Below are positions 1 through 7,544 of a stretch of DNA of 64,000 nt, in pieces. This DNA is from DASZIT01 sp963819695 (GTDB lineage Bacteria; Actinomycetota; Acidimicrobiia; Acidimicrobiales; RAAP-2). The position numbers and the translations under genes are program-made. The notes under the pieces were generated by a model. That model was not told the DNA's origin. It saw nothing but the letters and a program-made list of their open reading frames with translations, and did not search any database. The DNA lies in contig CAWFXD010000001.1 in the NCBI GenBank assembly GCA_963819695.1, positions 1,116,001-1,180,000 of the forward strand. The letters run 5' to 3'. Numbering within the stretch: position 1 is the stretch's first letter; the number at the start of each line of letters is the position of its first letter.

Positions 1-257
1 AAGGTGGTCGTCGAGCCCTGGGCCGTGAGCGTACAGTCGATGGAGGCTCCGACCTTGGCTTGAAGTCCGCTGGGACAGGTGACCTTGGGGACCGGTTGGC
101 TGGTTTCGGCGGCCAGCTGGGCGGCGACCTGGGTCTGCACATCACTCTGGGACACCTCGGGAGTGCCGCTGATGGTGACGCTGCCGCTGCACGCGGTCAT
201 CAGGGTGGCGCAGGCAAATCCGGCAATGAGAAATCGGGCGGTGCGCCTCAGATGCAT
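1..257 (-). CDS. DUF4333-type lipoprotein (3' end cut by window edge)
   Basis: Reads leftward off the window, so the C-terminus is missing; 85 residues are visible. The N-terminus is a lipoprotein signal: basic MHLRRTARF, a hydrophobic stretch, then a lipobox-like LMTAC with the acceptor Cys near residue 23. After a short linker come conserved Cys residues in a VTCP...GASIDC pattern, typical of DUF4333, a small extracytoplasmic domain common in mycobacteria and other actinobacteria. The role of the family is unknown. Predicted location is the outer face of the membrane. The ATG is the first in frame after the DUF3052 gene, which runs in the opposite direction. Confidence 0.75.
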   Translation of the reverse strand, partial: MHLRRTARFLIAGFACATLMTACSGSVTISGTPEVSQSDVQTQVAAQLAAETSQPVPKVTCPSGLQAKVGASIDCTLTAQGSTTT

Positions 258-330
258 GGGCGAGTGTAACCGAGTTGCAGGCGATCGTCGGGGGATCGGC
301 AATCACCGGTGGAGCGTTCAAAGGCGTCAC

Positions 331-760
331 GTGAATGGGGCGCGATACTTCGTGGCTGTGGCCGGCTACCGCGGAACTCCCCTTGCTGCGAAACTCGGCA
401 TCGAGGAGGGAATGACCATCGCCCTCCTGAAAGCGCCGCCCGGGGTCGTCAGCAACTTGCCCGACGGGGTGGTTGTCAAACACCAGGCGCGGGGGAGTGC
501 GGACGTGGTGGTGGCCTTCTTCACTCGGCGAGCCGACTTCGACAGACGGGTGGGCGGACTCGGAGAAATGATCTTCCCGACCGGCGGACTCTGGATCGCC
601 TGGCCGAAACGCGCTGCCGGTGTCCCGACCGACATGACCGATGCTGTCGTTCGGGAAGTGGCCCTGCCGCTGCGGACTGGTGGACAACAAGGTGTGCGCC
701 ATCGACGAGACCTGGTCAGGCCTGAGAGTCGTCTGGCGCCGCGAACGACGCTCGGGGTGA
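331..760 (+). pseudogene. DUF3052 family protein, single-base frameshift
   Basis: From AGYRGTPLAAKLGI through a central block ending IAWPKRAAGVPTD and VVREVALPL, the first frame matches the DUF3052 family (about 130-150 residues, actinobacterial, cytoplasmic, unknown function). At about base 673 the frame must move by one base to continue into the conserved end GLVDNKVCAIDETWSGL and the TGA at 758-760. Removing one base there gives a full-length protein of about 133 residues from a GTG at 358. In-frame GTGs at 331 and 352 are alternatives, and 331 has AAAGG just upstream. Both halves are intact, so a sequencing indel or a very recent mutation is more likely than old decay. Confidence 0.75.
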
Positions 761-852
761 CGGCCCGACCCGACTCGGACTCTGGGCCCCGGCTGACACG
801 GCGGTCGCCAGGGCCCAGAGCGCGGATGTCTCCAATCGGCAAGCCGTCGCGG

Positions 853-1908
853 CTACTCGGCCGGCCGAGCTCCGGTTCCACCTGGACCGCGGCCACCAGG
901 CCCGCCAGGACCGGCGCCGCCCGGGCCACCGATGTCGACCGACGTCGCGGTCACCGTGTTCGAAGTCTCGGTGCCGAAGGCGGCAACCATTTCACCGACG
1001 GTGACGTTGGCCAGGGTGGGCGAGGTCACGTCCCGATCCCGGTAGGTCGTCGAGCTGCTGACGTCCACGGTCACGGTGGTGCCATCCTTGGTTTTGATGG
1101 TGAAGCTGTTGCTTCCGACCGTCGCCACCGTTCCGACCGCTGCCGGCGGCGATCCACCAGGACCGCCATGGCCACCGGGCCCTCCCGGGCCACCGATGTC
1201 GACCGACGTCGCGGTCACCGTGTTCGAAGTCTCGGTGCCGAAGGCGGCAACCATTTCACCGACGGTGACGTTGGCCAGGGTGGGCGAGGTCACGTCCCGA
1301 TCCCGGTAGGTCGTCGAGCTGCTGACGTCCACGGTCACGGTGGTGCCATCCTTGGTTTTGATGGTGAAGCTGTTGCTTCCGACCGTCGCCACGGTCCCGA
1401 CCGCTGCCGGCGGCGATCCACCAGGACCGCCATGGCCACCGGGCCCGCCCGGGCCACCGATGTCGACCGAGGTCGCGGTCACCGTGTTCGAAGTCTCGGT
1501 GCCGAAGGCGGCGACCATTTCACCGACGGTGACGTTGGCCAGGGTGGGCGAGGTCACGTCCCGATCCCGGTAGGTCGTCGAGCTGCTGACGTCGACCGTC
1601 ACGGTGCTCCCGTCCTTGGCCTTGACGGTGAAGCTGTTGCTTCCGACCGTCGCCACCGTTCCGACCACGGCCGGAGGTGACCCCCCGTTCGGTGGCATCC
1701 CACCGGTAGGCGGCTGGCCGGTCGATGTCGAATTGGCACCGCTCGAGCCGCTGGTGGTGGCGCCGGCGACGGCGGACCCTCCGGCCGCGAGTCCGAGGGC
1801 CAGGCCGGCAACCGAAGCCACCCTCACGGCCCTCCGACGCCTTCCGGTCCAGGCTCCCCGGCGGTCGGCCACCGGGTTCTCGAGTCCCTCTTCATCTCCA
1901 TTGGTCAT
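853..1908 (-). CDS. Membrane-anchored protein with three DUF5666 repeats
   Basis: 351 residues. The N-terminus is cytoplasmic and ends in an RRRR cluster, followed by a hydrophobic segment (about residues 28-50, an uncleaved anchor or signal peptide). A Ser/Thr/Gly/Pro linker follows, then three near-identical units of about 88 residues. Each contains GTVATVGSNSFT, VTVDVSSSTTYRDRD and VTVGEMVAAFGTET, characteristic of DUF5666, a beta-rich extracytoplasmic domain of unknown function. Units are joined by Gly/Pro linkers (GGPGGPGGHGG type), and the tail is Gly-rich. An AAGGAG ribosome site lies just before the ATG. The protein is probably displayed on the cell surface or bound to the envelope (inference). 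Confidence 0.8.
   Translation of the reverse strand: MTNGDEEGLENPVADRRGAWTGRRRRAVRVASVAGLALGLAAGGSAVAGATTSGSSGANSTSTGQPPTGGMPPNGGSPPAVVGTVATVGSNSFTVKAKDGSTVTVDVSSSTTYRDRDVTSPTLANVTVGEMVAAFGTETSNTVTATSVDIGGPGGPGGHGGPGGSPPAAVGTVATVGSNSFTIKTKDGTTVTVDVSSSTTYRDRDVTSPTLANVTVGEMVAAFGTETSNTVTATSVDIGGPGGPGGHGGPGGSPPAAVGTVATVGSNSFTIKTKDGTTVTVDVSSSTTYRDRDVTSPTLANVTVGEMVAAFGTETSNTVTATSVDIGGPGGAGPGGPGGRGPGGTGARPAE
923..1690. repeat. 264-bp tandem repeat, about 2.9 copies, in the DUF5666 gene
   Basis: Units start near 923, 1187 and 1451, giving a period of 264 bases (88 codons, so frame is preserved). The first two copies differ at only a few positions. The third, which encodes the N-terminal domain, is a little more diverged (AKDG for TKDG, and different linkers). 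Confidence 0.85.
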
Positions 1909-2083
1909 GTCATGCTCCTTTCGATGGGCGAAATGCCACTCCTAAGAGCCTCGGACATGAACCTGTCAGCGAGAGTAGAGCGAACTGGGACCGACTTAGG
2001 AATCGTTGATCGTTCGGCTGCGGTCGAGACGGTGGCCGGAATCGGTTACGACCGAGGTGCACGCATCATTCCAAACGCGCAAA

Positions 2084-2120
2084 CCGGCGGTCGGGTCCTC
2101 GGAGAGGTCCCGACCGCCGG
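2084..2120 (-). terminator. Hairpin terminator after the HtrA-like gene
   Basis: A perfect 12-bp GC stem (2084-2095 with 2109-2120). The intervening bases continue as a T-T mismatch and a further CCTC/GAGG stem with a GGA loop. It lies just beyond the leftward protease stop at 2165 and before the leftward DUF5666 gene. There is no T tract, as is usual in high-GC actinobacteria. Confidence 0.6.
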
Positions 2121-2164
2121 GTCGAACATGCGACGCCGGCGAAGGGCGACCGCCGGTCCGGGGC

Positions 2165-3847
2165 TCAGGCCGGCGGGCCGCTGGCCAGCGTGACACCTGC
2201 GGTATGGGTCTGACCCGATTGATCGGTCCACTGCAGCTGCAGGGTGTCGCCCGGATGGTGGGGCACCAGGAGGTTGCTGAGGTCCGACGCCGAGTTGACC
2301 GCCGTCCCGTTCACCGCGGTGATGACGTCGCCCTGGGCCAGTCCGGCCTTCGCGGCGGCCGAGTTGGGGAGGACCGACACGATGGTGGCGCCCGATGTCG
2401 ACGAGTTGCCGCCACTGCCGCTGCCGCCGCTGCCACTGCCGCCGAAGCCGCCGTTGCCACCGTTGCCGGTGCTGCTCGACGACTGGACGCTGACCCCGAG
2501 GAATCCTGTCGCTCCGATGTGAATGGTGGAGGACGCATTCCCGGCCTCGATCTGCTTGGCGATCGACAGCGCGGTGGAGATTGGGATGGCGTAGGCCTGG
2601 CTGCCGGTCACCTGGTAGCCCGAACTGGTCGACGCCGCCGTATCCATGCCGATGACCTGGGCGGAGGTGTTCACCAGCGGTCCGCCCGAGTCCCCGGGCT
2701 GGATGCCGGCATTGATCTGGATCAGGCCCTGCAGGTTCTCGGCGTTCCCGCCACCATCGTCGCTGGCGGTGATGGACTTGTCGAGACCGGTGACGGATCC
2801 ACCCGCCGCGCTCGGGGTCCCACCGGCACCGCCGGCGTTCCCGATACCCACCACCGCTTGGCCGACGGCGGCGGCGGCGCTGCTGGTGGAGACGGTCTTC
2901 AGCCCGCTGGCCCCGACCAGCTGGACCACCGCCACGTCCCCGGTGCGGTCGTAGCCGACCACGTTGCCGGTGTAGGTCTTCCCATTGCCGACGTCGGTCA
3001 CGCTGATGCTGGTGGCGCCGTCGATGACGTGGTTATTGGTGAGTATCTCGCCGTTGGAGGTGAGCACCATGCCGGTGCCCGCCGCTTGCTGGTTCTCGTA
3101 GCTGAGATTGGTATTGATGTCGACCAGAGCGGGGTTCACCTTCGCGGTGATGCCGGAGATGTCGGAGGGCGCACCGGCACCGGTTGACGAGTTCCCGGGG
3201 GTGGAGCCCGATGATCCCCCGGAGGGGAAGGTTCCTGACGGGCCGGAATTGCCCGGGTTGGTGATGCTGGGAGCTGCCGCGGTCGTCGGGGTCGCGGCGG
3301 TCCACACCACGTGTCCGAGCCCGGCGCCGGCCAGGACCGCGGCCGCGACGACGGCCGCGGCCACGCCGACCACCAGGCCGGAGCGCGTCTTGGCCGTCGG
3401 CGGTTGCGCAGGTGGTGGTCCGGCGTAACCCGGATGGAACCAGCTACCCGGTGGGGGAGTGGGTCCTGCCGGACCACCCGCCCATCCGGCCGGAGGCGGC
3501 GGAGGAGGCAGGGTGCCGGAGGCGGTGGGTCCCCATGCCGGCGTCGGAGCCGGCCACCAGGTCCCGGCCGGGGGTGTCGGCGGGATCGGCTGGGTCGGGT
3601 GCTGCTGGGTGGGTTGCTGGTCGCTGGCCAGGGCCGGCGGTGGCGGATACAGACCACCGACCGGCGGCGGGGGAGGAAGCGGCAGCCCGCCCGGCTGGCT
3701 CCCGTCGCCGGGATGGGCGTTCCCGTACGGGTGGCCGGGCACCGGGGCGTCGGGACCGCCGCTGGCCTCCGGAGTCGAATCGGTGCCTGCCGGTTCGTCC
3801 TCCTTCGGGTCTGATGATCCGGGTGCGGGGGGCCAAGAATCGTTCAT
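2165..3847 (-). CDS. HtrA/DegP-like membrane-anchored serine protease (S1C) with PDZ domain
   Basis: About 560 residues. A long Pro/Gly-rich cytoplasmic N-terminus (about residues 1-155) precedes one transmembrane helix (about 157-182) and an extracytoplasmic trypsin-like domain. The catalytic triad is visible: His in TNNHVI (about 273), Asp in TGDVAVV (about 304), Ser in PGDSGGPL (about 387). A Gly/Ser linker leads to a C-terminal PDZ domain (GVSVQ..., SAAAKAGLAQGDVITAVNG). The architecture matches actinobacterial HtrA/PepD-type envelope quality-control proteases. The ATG at 3847 has GGAAGG nine bases upstream. An in-frame ATG at 3853 is closer to that site, and an upstream one at 3898 is less likely. 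Confidence 0.9.
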   Translation of the reverse strand: MNDSWPPAPGSSDPKEDEPAGTDSTPEASGGPDAPVPGHPYGNAHPGDGSQPGGLPLPPPPPVGGLYPPPPALASDQQPTQQHPTQPIPPTPPAGTWWPAPTPAWGPTASGTLPPPPPPAGWAGGPAGPTPPPGSWFHPGYAGPPPAQPPTAKTRSGLVVGVAAAVVAAAVLAGAGLGHVVWTAATPTTAAAPSITNPGNSGPSGTFPSGGSSGSTPGNSSTGAGAPSDISGITAKVNPALVDINTNLSYENQQAAGTGMVLTSNGEILTNNHVIDGATSISVTDVGNGKTYTGNVVGYDRTGDVAVVQLVGASGLKTVSTSSAAAAVGQAVVGIGNAGGAGGTPSAAGGSVTGLDKSITASDDGGGNAENLQGLIQINAGIQPGDSGGPLVNTSAQVIGMDTAASTSSGYQVTGSQAYAIPISTALSIAKQIEAGNASSTIHIGATGFLGVSVQSSSSTGNGGNGGFGGSGSGGSGSGGNSSTSGATIVSVLPNSAAAKAGLAQGDVITAVNGTAVNSASDLSNLLVPHHPGDTLQLQWTDQSGQTHTAGVTLASGPPA

Positions 3848-3936
3848 GTCCATCTGCCTTCCAATTCCGTGTCGTTCGAAGGGCTGCTCTCCCTCCAATT
3901 GACACCCGCCACCTAAGGTCCCGGTGAAGGCCGGAT

Positions 3937-4707
3937 ATGAATTTCGTAAACACCCGGAAAGATCGACGTTACGGCCCTCATGCCACCGGGCTCGCAGCCC
4001 CCACCGTAGTGCCTGCGGTTCCGTCCCGAGGGTCGCGGGAGGCCTCCTGGGCGACCCGGCAAGGGTGCGGAGGGAACTACATTCGCCCTAATGGTGGCTC
4101 GAGGGCGAACCGAGCGGCGGATGTCCGGCAACCGCGCCGCGCCGACTGTCGATCCTGGTTGCCGCCGGGCCGGTCGGGTCGGTTGACCCGGCTGGATCCC
4201 GCGGAGCTCGAGCGGGCGGTGCTCGACAGCCCGGGCACCGTTACCGATTTCCTCGAGATGCTCACCGGCGAGCCGTTGGTGGCCGACGTGGTTCGCCAGT
4301 CCCCGGTGGTCCTCGGTCCTGATAACGAGCTCGAGGCTACCGCCGGCCATGCCGCCACCCAACGGATCGCCGTGCTCAAAGGGGGAACGACCGCCCGGAG
4401 CTATGTCTACGCCGAGACGGTGTTCTTGGGCGAGCGGCTTCCGCAACCGGCCCGCGTCCAATTGCAGCGAACCAACCACCCGATCGGCCGGGTACTGGTT
4501 GCCCATCGGTTACATCCGGACCGGGAGTCGTTGTCTACGTCGGGCGGACCCGGAGGGCAACCGGCCCCGACCGTTGCCGAGTTGGGCTCCGACACCGTGT
4601 GGTCGCGCGCCTACCGGTTGACCATTGCTGGGCGCCCGGTGTTCGCCATCCATGAGTGGTTCCTCCGCCCGGTGCTGGAGGCTTTCGGCCACCAGCTGCG
4701 AGGTTGA
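3937..4707 (+). CDS. Chorismate lyase-like / DUF98 domain protein
   Basis: The recognisable part runs from about base 4183 to the stop: a helix LTRLDPAELERAVLDSPGTV, then VTDFLEMLTGEPL, RSYVYAETVF, RLPQPARVQL and PIGRVLVAH, ending FAIHEWFLRPVLE. This is the pattern of the chorismate pyruvate-lyase fold (UbiC / DUF98), which covers chorismate lyases and the ligand-sensing domains of UTRA-type regulators. No DNA-binding domain is attached. The given ATG is the longest reading. The first 80 or so residues do not look like the family, so the true start is probably internal (TTG at 4159 or 4183). Substrate is unknown. Confidence 0.6.
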   Translation: MNFVNTRKDRRYGPHATGLAAPTVVPAVPSRGSREASWATRQGCGGNYIRPNGGSRANRAADVRQPRRADCRSWLPPGRSGRLTRLDPAELERAVLDSPGTVTDFLEMLTGEPLVADVVRQSPVVLGPDNELEATAGHAATQRIAVLKGGTTARSYVYAETVFLGERLPQPARVQLQRTNHPIGRVLVAHRLHPDRESLSTSGGPGGQPAPTVAELGSDTVWSRAYRLTIAGRPVFAIHEWFLRPVLEAFGHQLRG

Positions 4708-4714
4708 GCCGCCC

Positions 4715-5967
4715 TCATCCGGCCAGGTCGAGGGCCGCCGCCCGCCGGGCCAGGAAGTCACGTTCAACGGCGTTTTCAGATCGGCTGATCGCGGCTCGAT
4801 AGGCCGCGGCCGCTTCCGGGTTACGCCCCAGCCTTCGGAGCAGGTCGGCCCGGATGGCGTGGAATAGGTAGTAGGTGTCGAGGTCGAGCCCGTCGACCAG
4901 GGCGAGGGCAGGATCGGGTCCGTCGACCTCGGCTACCGCCACCGCCCGGTTGAGAGCCGCTATCGGGCTCGGAGCGATCGAGAGAAGCTGGTCGTAGAGG
5001 TGCACGATCTGTGTCCAGTCGGTGTCGGCGGTGGTGGGTGCGGCGCTGTGGACCGCGCTGATCGCCGCCTGTACCTGATAGGGGCCCGGCTGACCACGTC
5101 GGAGACAACGCCGGACGATGGCCTGGCCCTCTGCGACCAGCCCCGGATCCCATCGGGCCCGGTCCTGGTCGGCCAGGAGCACCAGTTCGCCATGGGGACC
5201 GGTGCGGGCGGCGTGGCGCGACTCGAGCAGGAGCATCAAGGCCAACAGCCCCATTACTTCTGCTTCGTCGGGCATCAGCTCGGCCAGGAGCCGGCCAAGA
5301 CGGATTGCCTCGGTGCCGAGGTCCTCCCTGGTGAGCCGTTCCCCCGAGCTCGCGGTGTGGCCCTCGTTGAACACCAGATAGACCACGGCCAGCACCGGCC
5401 GGAGTCGGTCCGGCAGCTCGGCCTGGGTCGGGACCCGCAGCGGAATCCCCGCATCGCGGATCTTCCCCTTGGCCCGGACGAGGCGCTGGGCCATGGTGGG
5501 CTCGGGGACAAGGAAGGCGCGGGCGATCTCCGCAGTGGAGAGCCCGCCCAGCAGCCGGAGGGTGAGAGCGACCTGGGCGGCAGTAGCGATCGCCGGGTGG
5601 CAGCAGGTGAAAATCAGACGCAGCTGGTCATCTCGCACCACAGCCTCCTCGACCGGCTCGACGGATTCGCCGGGTTGGTCAGCGGACTGGAACACCGCGG
5701 CCTCGGCGTGCCGGCCCTCGCGGGTTGCCTCCCGCCGGAGGCGGTCGATCGCCCGATGTCGGGCGGTGGTGATGATCCAGCCCGCCGGGCTGGGGGGAAT
5801 CCGGCAGAGGGCCACCGTTCCACCGCCACGGTGAAGGCGTCCTGCACCGCCTCCTCGGCGACGTCGATATCACCGAAGAGGCGGACGAGAACCGCGACCG
5901 CCCGACCGTATTCCTGACGGAACACTCGTCCGATCTCGGACGGCGCGAGGGGCCGCACATCGGTCAT
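4715..5967 (-). pseudogene. ECF42-type RNA polymerase sigma factor, frameshift in a C6 run
   Basis: Sigma region 2 (GRVFRQEYGRAVAVLVRLFGD, DVAEEAVQDAFTVAVERW) is in the first frame. The rest (PSPAGWIITTARHRAIDRLRRE, region 4 GGLSTAEIARAFLVPEPTMAQRL, then a long TPR-like C-terminal extension) is one frame over. The switch falls in six G on this strand at 5792-5797 (C6 in the coding sense). One more C would join GFPP to SPAGW and give about 417 residues, the usual ECF42 length. ECF42 factors are paired with YCII proteins, as here: the upstream YCII stop and this ATG overlap as TGATG. A homopolymer sequencing error is the simplest explanation. Confidence 0.85.
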
Positions 5968-6323
5968 CAATGAGGGTCGAGCTCACCCTGGAACGGCCGG
6001 ACCTCGATCGGGAGAGTGGTGGCCCGGGCCGTCTTGCGACCCCACTCGAGGGCGGCATCGAGGTCGGGGGCATTGATGATGGTGAGCCCGCCCAGGTGCT
6101 CCTTCCCCTCCACATAGGGACCGTCGGTGATCAGGAACTCGCCGTCCTGGTCCCGCACCACAGTGGCGGTGCTCGGCGGGAACAGCCCGTTGGAGAAGAC
6201 CCATATCCCGGCGGCCTGCATCTCGTCGCGGACGGCACTGACGTCGCGGATGATCGCTTCCAGCTTCACGGTGGCCGCGGGCTCCCCGTCGGGTTGGTAG
6301 ACGCTCAACAAGTACTGCTTCAT
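5967..6323 (-). CDS. YCII-related (DGPF) protein, partner of ECF42 sigma factor
   Basis: 118 residues of the YCII / DGPF fold: MKQYLLSVYQPDGEP start, MQAAGIWVFSNGLFPPSTATVV, and the hallmark DGPYVEGKEHLGGLTI, then ALEWGRKTARA. YCII proteins are small ferredoxin-like dimers. In actinobacteria they are co-encoded with ECF42 sigma factors and are thought to act in the same response. AGGAGG lies six bases upstream of the ATG. The stop overlaps the sigma start (TGATG), indicating translational coupling. Confidence 0.9.
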   Translation of the reverse strand: MKQYLLSVYQPDGEPAATVKLEAIIRDVSAVRDEMQAAGIWVFSNGLFPPSTATVVRDQDGEFLITDGPYVEGKEHLGGLTIINAPDLDAALEWGRKTARATTLPIEVRPFQGELDPH

Positions 6324-6477
6324 GGTTTCCTCCTGTGGTTACCGCCGGCACCGCGCCGGCGTCTCACCCTCTATACGAATGACTTCTGCCAGATCGACAG
6401 GGTTCTGCGTCATTCCGGGAGAATTTCGCGGAACCAAGGCGCGGCCAAGCACTGGGGGGCGGTGAAGCCGTGGTCAG

Positions 6478-6963
6478 CTACCTCCCGGCAGAATGACTCG
6501 CGCCGGCCACGGTCCGAGCCAGGATTCCCAGCGTCGCCCGCAACGCGCCCTCAGAGATGACCGGGAAGATCCCGGCCTCCTTCCAGACCGGGTCGATGGA
6601 CGACCAGTCGTAATAGGAGGTGACCAGCGTGCCGTCTTCGACCGGCTCGAGCGTGTAGCCGTAGACGTGGCCGATCTGGGGTCGGATCTGTCCGAGGATG
6701 GTCCAGGCGATCTCCCGGTCGGGAACGAAGGTCTTGATGGTCACGGTGACGTCGTAGTGGCCCATGGGGTAGTCGTTGAGCGCCTCACGATCCATGTGCA
6801 CGACGAAGGAGTCGCCGACGGCGCTCACCGGCTCGCCGGTGGCGGCCATCAGCATCCCCGAGCTGTCGATGGCCACGTGTCCTCTTGGATCACTCAGGAT
6901 CCCGAAGATGCTGGCGGGCTCCGCCCGGATCGTCCGCTGGACTTCCATCCGCTCACTGGTCAT
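6478..6963 (-). CDS. SRPBCC family (START-like) protein
   Basis: 161 residues. The start (MEVQRTIRAEPASIFGILSDPRGH) and the later TLEPVEDGTLVTSYYDWS are typical of the SRPBCC / polyketide-cyclase-like helix-grip fold, which binds hydrophobic ligands. No catalytic residue can be assigned. It lies downstream of the leftward HxlR regulator with a 47-base gap and is probably co-transcribed with it. Ligand unknown. Confidence 0.75.
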   Translation of the reverse strand: MTSERMEVQRTIRAEPASIFGILSDPRGHVAIDSSGMLMAATGEPVSAVGDSFVVHMDREALNDYPMGHYDVTVTIKTFVPDREIAWTILGQIRPQIGHVYGYTLEPVEDGTLVTSYYDWSSIDPVWKEAGIFPVISEGALRATLGILARTVAGASHSAGR

Positions 6964-7010
6964 GCCCTCATCCTGTCACTGCGCGGCGGCGAGGGCTCGG
7001 GCCTCAGGTA

Positions 7011-7490
7011 TTACCGGATCGGTTCGGGGATCAGCGTGAGGTCCTCGCGTCCGGGGCCTGGCACCGCCTTCACGTCCCGGGGGCCGATCCGTTCGCCGCA
7101 GGAGTCGCAGATCAAGACGGCTTCAGCCACCTGGCCACAATCTCGGTGCACCACCCGGATCGGAGGCCCGGCGGGGGAGGCATGGGCGTCGCCCCACTGC
7201 CGCAGGGCGGTCAACACCGGCCAGAGATCACGGCCCCGGTCGGTGAGTTTGTAGTCATGGCGCAGGGGCCGTTCCGAGTAGGGGACCTTCTTGAACACGT
7301 CGGCCTCTACCAAGTGATTGAGACGCTGCTGCAGGATGTTGCGCGAGATCCCGAGGCGCTGCTGAAAGTCGTCGAACCGGGTGATGCCCAAGAACGCGTC
7401 CCGGATGATCAGCATGCTCCACCACTCGCCGACGATCTCGAGGCACTGGGCCACCGAACAGTCCATCTCCGAGAAACTCTTACGCTCCAC
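7011..7490 (-). CDS. HxlR family winged-helix regulator
   Basis: 159 residues. The N-terminal HxlR domain shows the family pattern: Cys in DCSVAQCLEIVGEWWSMLIIRDAF, FDDFQQRLGISRNILQQRLNHLVEADVF, then a wing ending YKLTDRGRDLWPVL. The C-terminus adds a CDSCGERI pair of Cys that may bind a metal. It is transcribed divergently from the MFS exporter at 7545 across a palindromic promoter region, the usual arrangement for a local repressor of an efflux pump. Start is a GTG with a -10-like TAGACT six bases upstream, suggesting a leaderless message. Confidence 0.85.
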   Translation of the reverse strand: MERKSFSEMDCSVAQCLEIVGEWWSMLIIRDAFLGITRFDDFQQRLGISRNILQQRLNHLVEADVFKKVPYSERPLRHDYKLTDRGRDLWPVLTALRQWGDAHASPAGPPIRVVHRDCGQVAEAVLICDSCGERIGPRDVKAVPGPGREDLTLIPEPIR

Positions 7491-7496
7491 ACCGCC

Positions 7497-7544
7497 AGTC
7501 TAGGTCAGTTGCATAATAGAATGCAATCTCTTAAGATCAGTTGC
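7497..7544. promoter_or_regulatory. Divergent promoters with shared palindromic -35 boxes (HxlR/MFS)
   Basis: Rightward: -35 TTGCAT (7509-7514), 17-base spacer, -10 TAAGAT (7532-7537), then GTG at 7545. Leftward: -35 TTGCAT (7526-7521), 18-base spacer, -10 TAGACT (7502-7497), then GTG at 7490. The two -35 hexamers are the arms of a perfect inverted repeat TTGCAT-N6-ATGCAA. TCAGTTGC also occurs twice, at 7505-7512 and 7537-7544. A dimeric regulator on the palindrome would block both promoters. Operator function is inferred. Confidence 0.6.

Noticed and set aside
79..1680. Long rightward open frame across the first 1.7 kb
   Set aside because: Part of it coincides with DUF3052, but the remainder is the antisense of the DUF5666 repeats and has no family features.
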